Source: Neelides folsomi (lineage: Eukaryota > Arthropoda > Collembola > Neelipleona > Neelidae). From it: 64,000 nt of DNA. The notes below the pieces were generated by a model. That model was not told the DNA's origin, searched no databases, and worked only from the letters and a program-made list of their open reading frames with translations. The DNA is taken from positions 45,143-109,142 of the forward strand of contig JAQGBZ010000212.1 of NCBI GenBank assembly GCA_034687125.1, read 5' to 3'. Position numbers and translations under genes: made by a program. This document shows positions 12,728 through 24,431 of this stretch, in pieces (within the stretch, counting starts at the first letter, position 1; each line of letters opens with the position of its first letter).

Positions 12728-13648
12728 TCAGCCTGCTCGAAGTAATTTGGCTTCTTTTTTCTCTTGGAGTTCTTTCAATTGTTCATCAATTATAATTTGT
12801 CTATTTTCCAAAAATTGTTTGTATTCCTCTGGATCAATTTCTCTTACAACCTTTAATAAAATATGTTAATAAATGGCTTAAATAAAAGTACATTTAAAAA
12901 CAGCAATTTTTCTAATTAGGTAGATTTCTACTGTAAAGTATTGTATTTTTATTATACCTGGATTCCACAAGTACGAGCACATTCAATCATGCGGTTGCAT
13001 ATAAACTCAAGAGTTTCGAATCTTAAGAATTGGTCTGATTGTTTAATCTTTGCAATCTCATAAATGTGTTTCAATGATACTTTGCCAGCGACTTCTTTAT
13101 CTAAAAGAACAAAATAATATTATTAAACTCTTAAATAAATACTTATGATAAACATAATTATCATCAACTCAATAATTTTTTTAACTTACTTGGAAGCATT
13201 GCTCCTCTCTGAATACCGGCAGCTTGTTTGAGAAAGTAAGTAGCAGGCGGTTTATTAATTTGGAGCTCATAAGATCTATCGGAGTGAACACGGATTCTGC
13301 ATGGGAGTGGAATTCCCTCTTTCATATCTTTCGTCCTCTCGTTAAAGTCTTTACAAAATGCCGTAATGTTGATTCCTCTCTAAAAAACACAATTAATATT
13401 TACCTCAAAATTGGATATAAAGACAACGAGATAATAAATAAATATTTATCATGTCACATGTTAAAATTGCTATACTTTTGTTATTTAAAAACATTAAATT
13501 ACATTACCTGACCAAGCATCGGTCCAAGGGGTGGACCATTTGTTGCCAATTTTGATAAAACATTCGTCCTCATAATCGGTGCATGAACAACTTTATCGGC
13601 AGCCTTTTTTAAGCCTTTTAGCTGCTGTTTTAATGCAAGTTTCGACAT
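12728..13648 (-). CDS. MRPL11: Large ribosomal subunit protein uL11m, mitochondrial
   Basis: Protein of the L7/L12 stalk base of the mitochondrial ribosome. Four exons (13648-13508, 13379-13190, 13100-12958, 12850-12728) join in phase to 198 residues. The L11 N-domain signature is NGPPLGPMLGQRGINITAFC, split by the first intron. It continues with ...RSYELQINKPPATYFLKQAAG, then the RNA-binding C-domain (VSLKHIYEIAKIK, ICNRMIECARTCGIQVV), and a charged helical tail KELQEKKEAKLL typical of the mitochondrial form. It is tail to tail with SDS and head to head with the CHP gene. Confidence 0.95.
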
Positions 13649-14040
13649 CTTTGATAGTCGATCTTGTTAAAAATTATAACTTTAGAGAGGATAATGAAAA
13701 CGTAATAAATTAATAGTGATTATAGGAGATTTAACTCCCTAAAATATACGCAAAATAATTATATTTAAGATTTAGAGTGAATGAGGATTTAAAATTGTTT
13801 CATGTGGCGGCACTCGACCGAATTGGGAGCAAAACAGATGGCGAGTGTTTTTGGACTTGCTTCGTTGCTTCAAGGAAAAGAAGAGAGATTGTATAGCTTT
13901 AGCATAGCAAGGTGAATCATTGTTTATTTCAGTTTAGTAATTTGAATCATTAAATCATCAGTTGAAAACAAGAGAGCATGCAGGATTGTTTAGTACAAGG
14001 AACCTTCTCTTTTAATTGATAATTACCTCTTTTACTCCTC

Positions 14041-14156
14041 AATTAAATGACCATTTAAAAGCACAATCAAAATTATTCCATTCGTCTACTAATTCATTTG
14101 CAAAACGTCGTCACTACTTTTGATTTGACACGTCAAGAAGGATTACTTTACTCAAG
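14041..14156 (+). other. Candidate non-coding first exon of CHP
   Basis: The CHP coding exon begins at an acceptor (TTATTTTACAG, ending 15002), so an upstream non-coding exon exists. The best donor in the preceding spacer is ACTCAAG followed by GTAAGATC at 14157. The 5' boundary shown is a guess; only the donor is seen. The intron would be about 0.85 kb. Confidence 0.35.
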
Positions 14157-15030
14157 GTAAGATCTCTTGTTTACTTCTAAATATCTTACACTTGCTCATT
14201 ATTTTACGAAACTAATTTTAATACCCATGAGTTTACAAGCCAAAGAATATAAGCCAAATACTTCGGAAGCAATGAAATGTTTGGTTGTAAAATTACGTCA
14301 ATGAAATAAGACGAAGGAATGACGTCGAATTAAACCTTTCAATTAGAAATTTTCCATATTCATGTTTTCATCGAGGATTTAGGCTTACTTTTACATCAAG
14401 AATAAATCGGAACAAGTGGATATATTTTGATTTGCTCAGGGGTGTAATTACCAATTCCGAGATGGAACCTTATCTTGGTTTAATGGTTATCAATTTATAG
14501 CCCAAATCCAAGGTCTTTATCAGCCATTCACTTTCACATTCTCACCATCCTTCAATCTCACGAGTGGTGCTATATAATATATTTATAGTATATTTAATAA
14601 TTTGTGTATGTAATATTATACAATACACACTTCTCTCAATTCAGCTACACGAATTGACGAGGACTCCTAAATCATTAAAACTTTCAAGGTTCCATACCTT
14701 TGCAGCTTTGCATACTTTATTACCCGTCTTGTCCTCAACATTTAATCCATTCTCTTTTTTCCACTCAAGAATTTACTTCTTACTCCTGCCTAACTAATAA
14801 AAAATATTTATTTTATATTAATTTATTCAACTTTAGTTTATTTTTAATCAGTGCAAAAGTTAAAATAAGTAAGTAAGTTTAAGTCAGTCAGTAAGTTCTT
14901 TTAGTTAAATTCTACTTATACATAGTAGTATTTATAAGTAGTCAATACTCTTTAACTATCCTTTAAATTTTGGAATAATAATTCATTTCTTTTATTTTAC
15001 AGGCTTGTTAAAATATTAAAAGTTGTTAAA

Positions 15031-15821
15031 ATGGGAAGCAGAACATCACTCTTTCTGAGAGAAGAAGAGATCGCGGATATCCAGAAGGAGACAGGATGTA
15101 TGTTATTAAAATTTAATTCGATGTCTAATGTTAATATAATAGGCCACTTCGTTAAAATTTGATTTAATAAAATTTTTATTAGTCACTGCAAATCAAATTG
15201 AAAGATTATACAGTCGTTTCACATCTCTCGATAAAGCAAACACTGGAGCACTAAGCAGAGAGGATTTTCTGCGGATACCTGAGCTGGCGATCAATCCACT
15301 GGGAGAAAGAATAGTTATGGCTTTCTTCAGAGGTGCAAGCGAAGATCGAGTTAATTTTCGCCAGTTTGTTCGAGTTTTGGCCCATTTTCGCCCTGTGAAG
15401 AAAAATAAGGAAAATGAATTCAACTCAAGGGATGGGAAACTCGCATTTGCCTTCAAACTCTACGATTTGGATGACGATAATCTCATCACCAAAGAAGAAT
15501 TGTTGGCTGTATTGCAAATGATGGTCGGGGAAAATATTAGGTGAATTACTCTCGTATTTACTAATATTCATAATATATTTATGTATCATAATCATAATCA
15601 TAGTAAATAATAAATACTCGTTATGTAAAATGTGATAACCTTGAATCCAAAAAATCTTATATCAATTCCTTTTTAGCGAGGAACAACTATTGAGTATCGC
15701 TGAGAGAACCATTGTTGAAGCTGACAACGACGGAGACGGTATGATTTCTCTTGATGAATTCTGCAAAGCTCTTGATCGGTCCGAAGTGGAGTCCAAAATG
15801 TCAATCCGTTTCCTCAATTAA
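15031..15821 (+). CDS. CHP1: Calcineurin B homologous protein (EF-hand)
   Basis: Small calcium-binding protein; CHP1 is an essential cofactor of Na+/H+ exchangers and acts in ER-to-Golgi traffic and calcineurin inhibition. Three exons (15031-15097, 15183-15540, 15677-15821) join in phase to 189 residues (family about 195). MGSRTS at the start gives an N-myristoylation site on Gly2. EF-hands 1 and 2 are degenerate (no complete Asp/Glu loop around residues 39-50 and 76-86). EF3 (D117-E128, DLDDDNLITKEE) and EF4 (D158-E169, DNDGDGMISLDE) are canonical, as in CHP. The linker PVKKNKENEFNSRDGKLAFAFKLYD is the CHP-specific region. It is tail to tail with JKAMP; an AATAAA lies near 16175. Confidence 0.92.
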
Positions 15822-16291
15822 CCTTTACCTGCAAATCTTTCAAATACCTACTTCATTATCACCTCTACTTGTTACATACCATAAATGTAAGGAGTCGTAT
15901 CAGGAATACGTTGCTTTAACGTTCAATCAGTTCGTGTCAAGTCAAAGAAAAATATTTTACAATACTTCCTGTTAACGAAAGATAAGCATCTATTTAACTA
16001 TATACATTATTAAATGTAAATTTTTGTTAAAAGACAAGATGATTTAAATATTTAAATGAGCCTATTTTTAAATCGTATAAAACATATATTTCGATAAATA
16101 TATTATATTTCATAACATGAATTGTTATACACCTATATATTAATATTGCACACTTTATAAAAAATCTATTCAATAAAAGATTATTTAAATTGAAAAATAT
16201 TTATTCACATAATAAACGGCATACATTCATAAATACATCAATGCTTAAATATTATTAAAGTAACGATTTGGGGTTTAACTATTTCATAACA

Positions 16292-17991
16292 TTAATCTCC
16301 ATGCAATTTTCCTGGATCTGTAAAGTTGACTGTAAAAATGTACAGAAGGGCTGGAACAGGAACAAGATTCAATAACCAGAAATCCCATTTGAATTTCTGC
16401 AGCTCCATTGTAGAAATGATTCCATATGCGTGAAGGAACCAGTGAAATAGAATGATTCCTATATTCCTCCAGTCAGTGACGCTTTCGATCAACAATTTCT
16501 TGAATTCCTGTTTTAAAACAATCGATAGTTAAGAATTCATCAAAAAATAGGACACGATGAAGAAAAAATAAGTAAATTGTATGCGAACCTGGTTTGTTCT
16601 CTTTGCAAAATGGTACGCGCAAGAAATCACTGAAGTAATTATTGTGATGTATGGAAAGATATTATCTGTAAATAATGGAAAAAATTATAAAAATCTACAT
16701 TATTCCGCCACGTTGTGTAAAAACAATTATTTAAGTTTTAAAATGATGTCAAATTACATATGAGACCCCCGAATACGAGATGTGCGAGCGTGAGAAGTGG
16801 ATAAAAGTAAAGACCATTGTAAATTGACTTTGAAACTCGAATACCACATGTTGATGCGATGAGTCGAGTAAATACCATCATGAAGTCCGATAGAGCGTAA
16901 AATATAATGACCATGGTATATCTAAATCATTTAAAAATACATATTTAAATGTAATTTATATTAAAAAATTAATCATATTAATTGGGTAAGAATTTGGCTG
17001 TCTTCTAGATAAAAGTAACATACCTTGGGTATACTGCTTCATGCGAGCAAAATACGGTTTCCTGTTATTAATATACATTGAAAATCATGATGTAACATAT
17101 CAAATAATAATAATTAAGTGTTCGATTATATTAGTGAATGTTTAATCATACATCGTAGTTTGGATATGGATTGTAGAATATTGGATACCAATCCGAGAGT
17201 TCATGAACGATCGTACATGACTTGATTTGAAAAGTTCCGAATGGATCAGCAAAGAAAAATATTGTGAGAATAGATGAAATGCTAATTTCAACAAGTGCGC
17301 AAAGTACGAGTCCGATTGTATCTTTGTTGCTGGTAAAATAAACAATTGAAAAGTTTAGTTAATTGAATTTAATAAATAAAACATAGTTTGAAATTGTTAA
17401 AAATTACTTTAGTCTTTTGTTGTCAATTGAAGTGAGATGCAAAAGAATTGGTAGTAGAGCCATAAATCCAAGATAAAGCCAATCGAATCTTTCTAGTTCA
17501 TCGCCACATGGTCTAGAAATTCAATAATAAAATCATTAGATCTTCATATTAATCTAAATTGTTATCAGAAATTCATTCAATTTACCTGCATTCGTATGTG
17601 GAATCTCTTCTAAATCCTCTCGGACAGCTCCCACAGTCGCTATATCTGTAATCAATATAAAGTTCCTTATTAAGTATTTAAAAATATGATAAAATTGGTA
17701 ATTAGTCGTTGTACAGATTCATATATTAGTTTTTATCTTTTTAGTAATGAATATTATAAACACACTCACGTTCCATTCGAAAAAAGAGTTCTTCCGCAAT
17801 ATAAGCCCGGACATTGTGCCAATCTCCCTGTCCCCTTTTCTATAAATGAATCAAAATCAAAATCAATACAAATTATCTAATTGTTTTGAGTAGAGCTTTC
17901 GATGAAAAATAATTATATGCCTATAAAATAAAACTTAAAACTTACCATAAATGTATTTATATTTCCCAACTGTATGAGTTTGCGAATTCAT
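16292..17991 (-). CDS. JKAMP: JNK1/MAPK8-associated membrane protein (JAMP)
   Basis: Multi-pass ER membrane protein that, in vertebrates, recruits proteasomes and ERAD components and regulates JNK1 duration. Nine exons (17991-17946, 17827-17770, 17645-17586, 17512-17408, 17329-17152, 17061-17024, 16921-16758, 16665-16589, 16507-16292) join in phase to 313 residues, matching the family length. The luminal N-terminus holds the Cys-rich CPGLYCGRT and CGSCPRGFRRD motifs. FDWLYLGFMALLP begins the first membrane helix. HELSDWYPIFYNPYPNYD, SHEAVYPRYTMV and HWFLHAYGIIS are family hallmarks, and the tail has PVPALLYIFTVNFTDP. About seven hydrophobic helices are visible. It is head to head with the zinc-ribbon gene, about 0.5 kb from that gene's candidate first exon. 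Confidence 0.95.
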
Positions 17992-18479
17992 TTTTGATGG
18001 TCCTTATTTATTCCTTAGTTTACTGACATATCCGATTTGTATGTTATAAAACAACTATGTTAGTGTTTTAAATGACTCATTTGACGAAGACAGTCAAATG
18101 TGAGTTTAACTCCCTTTCTCTTAAATTATCTCTCGATTTTGATTATAATGACAATCCATACTAAATCTCTAATCAAAAGATTAAGAATGAAGATTTGAAG
18201 AATCCCCGGAGAAATATTTAAGTGAGTAAAGGATTGAAATCGATGCGGGAATGGTAGCACGTGATATTTTGATTCGTTTTTTGCAATCTATCCCCTTTGA
18301 TCGCAGGATCGCGCAGTCCCATATGATGAGCCCGTGTTGGCCGTGTGGTAAACTTTCACATTCCACTTCCTTCAAATCCAACTCCAATAGGATTCCATTT
18401 CAACACTCCCTTTTCCTCTCTCTCCAATATTTCCCTTTTAAAAATGTTAATTAAACTCCTTCCATTAAAAGGATCTTTC

Positions 18480-18554
18480 AGGAGAGGTTGAACACTCTTC
18501 AAGACCCCCTTTTGGATCAAGGAGAAAAAGATTTGTCAAAATTCAGCAAGCCAG
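18480..18554 (+). other. Candidate non-coding first exon of the zinc-ribbon gene
   Basis: The ATG of the zinc-ribbon gene lies two bases after a good acceptor (GATAACAG, ending 18826), so its leader is spliced. Upstream, CAAGCCAG followed by GTAAGACC gives a strong donor after 18554. The 5' end is not determined. Confidence 0.4.
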
Positions 18555-18827
18555 GTAAGACCTTCCATTTTTGACCCATTGCACTTTTTTCTACCAATTA
18601 CAAATCTTCTTTGTCCTTGCTTCATCATTAGATTATATTTGGATTCTTAAATCGTGTCATATTATAATACAATTTTAATATTAATTTATGGTTTATAAAA
18701 TTATAACATTACGATCAGGATTGTACAAAATCAATATTTAGGTTTATCATCAGCTTCAGGCTACACAAACACAAATTTGGAATTGTAGTCAATGTTTGTT
18801 TTTATAAAATTTTAAAGGGATAACAGG

Positions 18828-19499
18828 ATGGCTCCATACCGAAGATCTAGGTATGGGAGATATGCCAGGGGAGAAGGGCGGAATGTGAATCCTCAAGATG
18901 TAATTTCTGGAGATCCAGTCCGACGGGTTCTCGACTCTTATTGTCCTCATTGCGCCAGTGACATAAGATCGGTTGGCCCACGACGATTGTGTAAGTTAAA
19001 TGAACCATTAATTATATAATCTCATCCTTCAAACAATTTGTGATTGAAGTTATAATTAAATGAATGGTAGATAATTTTTATAAATAAATATTATATTTTA
19101 TAAATATTAGCGAGATGTCCAAATGCTACTCTTTGTGGAAAACCTCTGCCTATTGACAGCCAAACATGTCCTAATTGTCGTCATTATACAAGAGGTTAAA
19201 ATAAAATTAAACATCGTCAATTCTTCAATGAATTGTGAGTTTGGGAGACTAAATATTTAATTCCCTTTCCAGCTGGAGACAATTTTTGTCGAGTGTGTAG
19301 AACGAGCCTAAGGAGTGTAGTTCGAGGTCGTGGAGGCCTTTACCAGCATCTCAGTCGGGTTCCATCACCAGTCCATTATTCTCCTCCTCGAGAAGAGTCT
19401 CAACCTCAACCACCACAAGACAACCAGAACCAAGACCAACAGGGAACTTCGACCGACGAAGGGTCGGAGTCGGACGAGTCACACGGTTACGCTCCTTAA
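18828..19499 (+). CDS. Small four-CxxC zinc-ribbon protein, function unknown
   Basis: I do not recognise this protein. Three exons (18828-18990, 19111-19194, 19273-19499) join in phase to 157 residues. The N-terminus is strongly basic and Arg/Tyr/Gly-rich (PYRRSRYGRYARGEGR). Four cysteine pairs follow: C39/C42 (CPHC), C57/C63 (CPNATLC), C74/C77 (CPNC) and C88/C91 (CRVC), spaced like two zinc ribbons. The C-terminal 55 residues are low-complexity, Pro/Gln/Asn-rich and then acidic (TDEGSESDESHG), predicted disordered. Splice sites are good (GTAAGT, GTTAAA donors). The Arg-rich head and ribbons would suit nucleic-acid or protein binding, but this is inference. It sits head to head with JKAMP. 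Confidence 0.75.
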
Positions 19500-21140
19500 A
19501 TTCACGAACTATTCATTTAGAGAGTTTCTTCGTCTTGTCTCTTAAATTGTGAAGTGATTCGTGCAGCGGAATAGTTTTAAGGTATAAAGATGTACGCATT
19601 ACGCAAATAATCGAAATCATTGTTTCATGTATTGACGATTTACATGGGTTCTAATATTCAATTTTTACGAGGTTCTTCAAGTTGTTTCAAGTTTCTAATG
19701 GGAACTTTTTGCACTCTACTGTGATTAAGATTTTTTTTAGTTAAAGTAACTCTTCACTCAAATTCGTTAGAAATTATATTAATTGCTATTTTTGTTACAA
19801 TCATAATACTAAACAAAATTGCGCAATATAAGGGTCAAATCAAATAAATTATGTGTCTTTATAATTGAGAGTGTAATAGGATTTTTGTATCGTAATCAAC
19901 TTAGAATATCATCGAGCAAGCTTTTACACAATATTGCTTTATATTTATAGCTATATAGTATTTTTTAGCAAAACTATAATTGTATATTTAGTTTGTAACT
20001 TTTTGATGTAAATAAACGAACTCGCATTTTCGAAAATAATATTTAAATTAAGATTTTTAAGAAAATTATACAAAGAAAAATGAAGCTTTGTGGAAACTTA
20101 CTGTAAGATTATATCTTATTTGTTGACGATATTGGTGATTTTATGTCCATTTGTGTATTTAAGCAAAAATTGTAAAAGACGGCTAAATTGTTTTTAAAAT
20201 TACATTTTTAACATCAATAGTGGATATTGAAAACAATAACGTTGGAGGAACCTCCTAGACAAAGATAAATATTATTTTTGTGTCCATGTGTAGTTTGAAT
20301 AGCCAAAAAATGTATTAAAAATGAGATAAAAATTAGTGCTTTATAGACTTGTAAGCCTGTTCGGGTTACATGATCATGGTTTGATGTTGGGTAATACATT
20401 ATTAGTAATTTATTATTATTATTTTATTTGTTACAGTGAATGCTAAAGTATTAAACAATACTAGAAGAGTTTTTATCACAGCTTACTCTTCAACAAGTAT
20501 CTTCAAAAGCACAATTATTTTATATTAATAATCATTTTAATTATTAGTGTCTCTAGATTGTAATTTACAAGAAAATAAAACATCAATTCGTGAAAATTCA
20601 ATTAAAAGTTTTTATTCTCATTTCGCACTCATCAATACCTTTAATCGCTAACTCCCAAAACATTCAAAATATCCAAATGACCATTCAAGCACACACCTTA
20701 TTACATTGGTTGTATTTCATACACTAATTAGGGTATTGACAAAGTATAAAATTCGGTTTGTTGCATCAAAGAACAATGAATAGTTTAATTTTCTCATCTC
20801 CGTTGCACCTAAATTTTCCAAATGTCTTCCCAATGTGAATCTTTTTCTTTTTAAGCACATTCGTAATAGTTTCATATGGAGGGCAGGCGCATTTGGCCTT
20901 TACACTTTCCTTCCTCTTTTCATCCAAGTTGTTTGGAATCGGATATACAACACCATAGCTCAAATCCCCCTACTTCGCATTCTATGGTTTATAAAGAGTC
21001 TTATTAGAACTACCGAGAAATGTATTTTGACTCTTCCAAGATTGGATGTTCCTTAGAAAAAAAGATAAAAGGATAAGACACATGATTCACAAGGTTTTGC
21101 TCTTCTCCGGATTATGAACTTTTCCCTTTTTTAATTACAG
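19500..21140. other. Spacer between zinc-ribbon gene and endophilin B
   Basis: Holds the 3' UTR of the zinc-ribbon gene and upstream sequence of endophilin B. No clear coding exon was found. A Lys-rich open stretch on the minus strand (about 20770-20960) lacks an ATG and clear splice sites and is not called. Confidence 0.4.
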
Positions 21141-21379
21141 CTTGTATGAGGAATGAGGAGCTCCGCAGTGAGTCGAATTGTGAATACAAGAGCCTTCCAG
21201 TGTGGGTGTAGTAGGGCATCGATCGGAGACACCGAGTCAGCCGACACTCTCCCTCGTGTGTCTCCTGTAAATTGAGAGGTCTTGAAGATCTGAGGGATAA
21301 ATTGAGACCTTCGTACTAATTTCCTCAGTTGGGAAGCAAAGGAGTTCGGGAGAAGGTCGGAGAATTTTGGTATAACATC

Positions 21380-24074
21380 ATGGATTTGAAGAACTTGGTT
21401 GGAGATGCTGGGAAATTCATCACGAGAGCTTTTCAGGTTAAATTGAAGAAGAGTATTTCATATTGGACAGAGAGATAATGAAATAATTTTTTCTTTGATG
21501 AAATAGACAGCAGAAGAAGCTTTGTATTCAGGTGAAAAGACGAACATTGACCCACAGCTTGAATCCATGTGCAAACAAATTGAAGGAACGAAGAATTTGA
21601 CACAGAGGATCGTGAAAGACACAGAGACAGTTCTGGTTCCTAATCCAGGTCATTTTTTCTTCATTTTACGCATATTTGAATAATTCATATTCTAGTGGTC
21701 CTATACAAATTCCTCTGAATATACTAACTACATAAAATATTATGTAGTGTATTGAAAATTCAGGAACGGTAGTATTAGTTTGTTAATTGTATTATCGTTG
21801 TTTAAATGAAGGCTATCGAGTCGAGGACATGATTTTAGAAAAAATCGAAAAGAAACGTCCGACCCGAATGAGCAATATGGAATGCCTTGGACAGGGAATG
21901 ATCGAAGCAGGAAATGAATTTGGTCCTGGAAATGCCTATGGTATTTTTAACATCTAGAGTTAATTAATCATTTCAATTTAAAAGGAACTGTTACTTATTT
22001 ATCATTCATGGGACTTGGGATCATCCAGGGAGCATGCTAATAAGAGTCGGCCACAACAATCTGAAGCTTGGGCTCGCAGAGAGAGATTTCATTAACACCG
22101 CGGTCAATTCCTTTGTCGACCCCCTCAACAAATTCTTGGAGAATGAAGTTAAAAATGCTATACGAGAAAAAAAGACATTAGAAAATAAAAGGTTCAATGA
22201 CATTACCTATTTATAAATATAAACAGATTAAGTATGTTCCCATTATGCATCACTGGAAATGCGTTTGTTTGCAAATGTGCTTCATATTGCTATACTGTTT
22301 TACATTCACAGGCTTGATTTGGACGCCGCAAAGAACCGTTTACGAAAGGCAAGAAGTATGAGCAGTGTGCCACCCGTACGTGTATTTGTATTTATTTGAT
22401 TTTATGATATTGCTTGATTTGCTCTACAGTCATAACAAATGTTTTCAACGTTGCTCAATGTACATTTTGCTTCATGAAACAAACAATTACTCTACATGTA
22501 ATAATTTTAATCTAATTCTCATATTACTATTTACTATTTAATGCCGCTAACAGAAGGATGGGTCAGATCCTAGGGTTTTAATACAGCAGGTATTATCAAT
22601 TAACCATTTAGTACTCTATTTGTTGAATGAATACTAGTGTATTAATATGTGTGATTTATGATGTTTTAATTAATGTTTTAATAATGTTGTGCTTGTGTAT
22701 ATTGGTAAACATGTTTTAAACCATATTGACCTCTAGGCTGAACGTGAGGTGATCACAGCTCAAGAAGAGTTCACACAACAAACAGATTCAGTGAAAATTG
22801 CTAATGAACTCGTTATAGCTGCAAGGGATCGGCATGTTGAGTTCTTAAAAGTAAAGTCATAGCTAATTATTTTATTACTTATTATTTAACATGTTAATAA
22901 TAATTTAATTAATACAGGAACTCATCGCTTCACAGACGACCTACTTCGCTCGTTGTCAACAACTAATGATGGATCTGAATCGAGAGCTCGAAATGTATTT
23001 AACTTTATATTCTTGATAAGACTTTTTTTACAATTGGGTCTTATGAATTTGTGTGGATTTCCTTAGAATGCCGATCCATAGTGTGAATCTCAATCAATCG
23101 TTTAGCATTGATTCTGAAGATAATCTTGAACCTGCTGGAAATCCTGTTAAAGGGAAAGTGATGTATGATTACTCTGCAAAGGGTCTTGATGAAATCAGTG
23201 TTAGTGCTAATGAGGTAATAACGATCAAGGAATCAATTTTAAAGCTTTTCATCTTAATTGATCGATGTAATTTTAACTACAGTGGTGGATCCAGCATTGT
23301 GCCACGTGCACTTTTTGGGCTAAACTAGATAAAATGAGATTTTTCTAAAAAATTCTCATTCTATTTTAATTTCTTCCTCCTAAAATTTTTCCTGGATCTA
23401 AAGATCCCGGAATATATTGTTCAGTCTTGATTTTTAAAAAGATTCTCCTCGAAAAATTTTCTCGGGACCTAAATGCCGCTAAATTAGTTGTAATGTCTTG
23501 TTTTCTAAAAAATTGTCCCTCGTTAATTAATTTTTCCTTATTTTACAAAAAAATTTGTGGTATCTTGCTTTTTTAAAAATTGTCCGCTGTCAATGGATTT
23601 TTTATTATTTTACGGTAAATTTTTTCGGGACCTAAAGGTCCCGTTATCATACTATCTTATACTGGTTTGTTTTCAAAAAGATTTCTTAAATATTTAAAAT
23701 TTTGCAAGAATTCATTCACAAAACGTTAACTAAATTTCTGAAAAATTCTATTTTAAAGTCATGTAAGGAATTTCAAACTAATACCATAATGTAATAATTA
23801 TTGCATAAAAAACACACTAGATAAAACGAAAAATTTATCTAATTCGGTGTAGATATAACGGGTTTTGATATTTGTGCACATGTGATAAAAAATCCTGGAT
23901 CCGCCACTGAACTACAGGGATATAAATCTATCCATATTTGTAATTTTTGAATAATTCAGTTGTTTACAATATTAGATCTTGATGGTGTCCGAAAGCCACG
24001 ACTCCGAATATTTCATTGCAAACAAGGGAGGACAAAGAGGTCGAGTTCCCAAATCTTGCATTCTTATTCTCTAA
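21380..24074 (+). CDS. SH3GLB1: Endophilin B (N-BAR and divergent SH3)
   Basis: Membrane-bending N-BAR protein; endophilin B1/Bif-1 acts in autophagosome, endosome and mitochondrial membrane dynamics. Ten exons (21380-21436, 21507-21648, 21812-21940, 22029-22191, 22312-22375, 22554-22589, 22737-22850, 22918-22994, 23067-23214, 23976-24074) join in phase to 342 residues (family about 340-390). An amphipathic N-terminus, DLKNLVGDAGKFITRAFQ, is followed by TAEEALYSGEKTNIDPQLE, the endophilin B hallmark, and the BAR helices. Exon 6 is 36 nt (KDGSDPRVLIQQ) and may be a cassette. The SH3 domain (about 286-342) has YDYSAKGLDEIS and GQRGRVP, but Tyr or Phe stands where the binding-groove Trp is expected. 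The 5' UTR begins at an acceptor at 21140, so another leader exon lies upstream. Confidence 0.94.
23280..23909. mobile_element. hAT-like non-autonomous element (MITE) in last endophilin B intron
   Basis: The ends are inverted repeats: CAGTGGTGGATCCAGC on the left, and on the right the reverse complement CAGTGGCGGATCCAGG. About 16-18 bp match, with further partial match (GTGCAC near both inner borders). CAGTGGCGGATCC-type ends are common in hAT-superfamily MITEs. The flanks share AACTA directly next to both ends; a clean 8-bp target duplication is not seen. The interior of about 600 bp has no open frame, but it repeats a CCTAAA/GGTCCCG-like motif (near 23398, 23470 and 23623). The element lies between the two exons that encode the SH3 domain. 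Confidence 0.7.
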
Positions 24075-24212
24075 ACTGCACTCTTGAAATCTCCTCTCAA
24101 ACATTGCATGGTGTTATCAACTCTGAATATTAATATGAAACGTATGAAAAAAACTATTCTTTATTAAAATAAGTGAATAAAGTATGTCAAATTAAAGATG
24201 AATAATTATAAT

Positions 24213-24418
24213 ACATATTCTCCAGTGTAAGTTGCGTACGAACTTTGACCGGTAACGGGGCGAGAAATATAATGTTATAATTGACCATTGTTTCATAATG
24301 CCCAATAGAAAAAGAACAATAAACGTTTGTTATTATGAAACAATGGTCAATTACAACATTATATTTCTCGCCCCGTTACCGGTCAAAGTTCGTACGTAAC
24401 TTACACTGGAGAATATGT
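24213..24418. repeat. 206-bp near-perfect palindrome (foldback element)
   Basis: Starting ACATATTCTCCAGTGTAAGT at 24213, the left arm runs about 86 bases and is repeated in inverse orientation up to 24418, with only a few mismatches (for example GTTGCG against GTTACG, and TTATAAT against TTGTAAT). The spacer is a few dozen bases and includes AATAGAAAAAGAAC. It has no coding capacity. It looks like a foldback MITE or satellite unit placed between two convergent genes, and a transcript through it would form a very stable hairpin. Confidence 0.85.
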
Positions 24419-24431
24419 TAAAAATTATATA

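Noticed and set aside
20766-20963. Minus-strand Lys-rich open stretch (about 65 residues, two close cysteines)
   Set aside because: It begins at TTG rather than ATG, has no clear acceptor or donor and no recognised motif.
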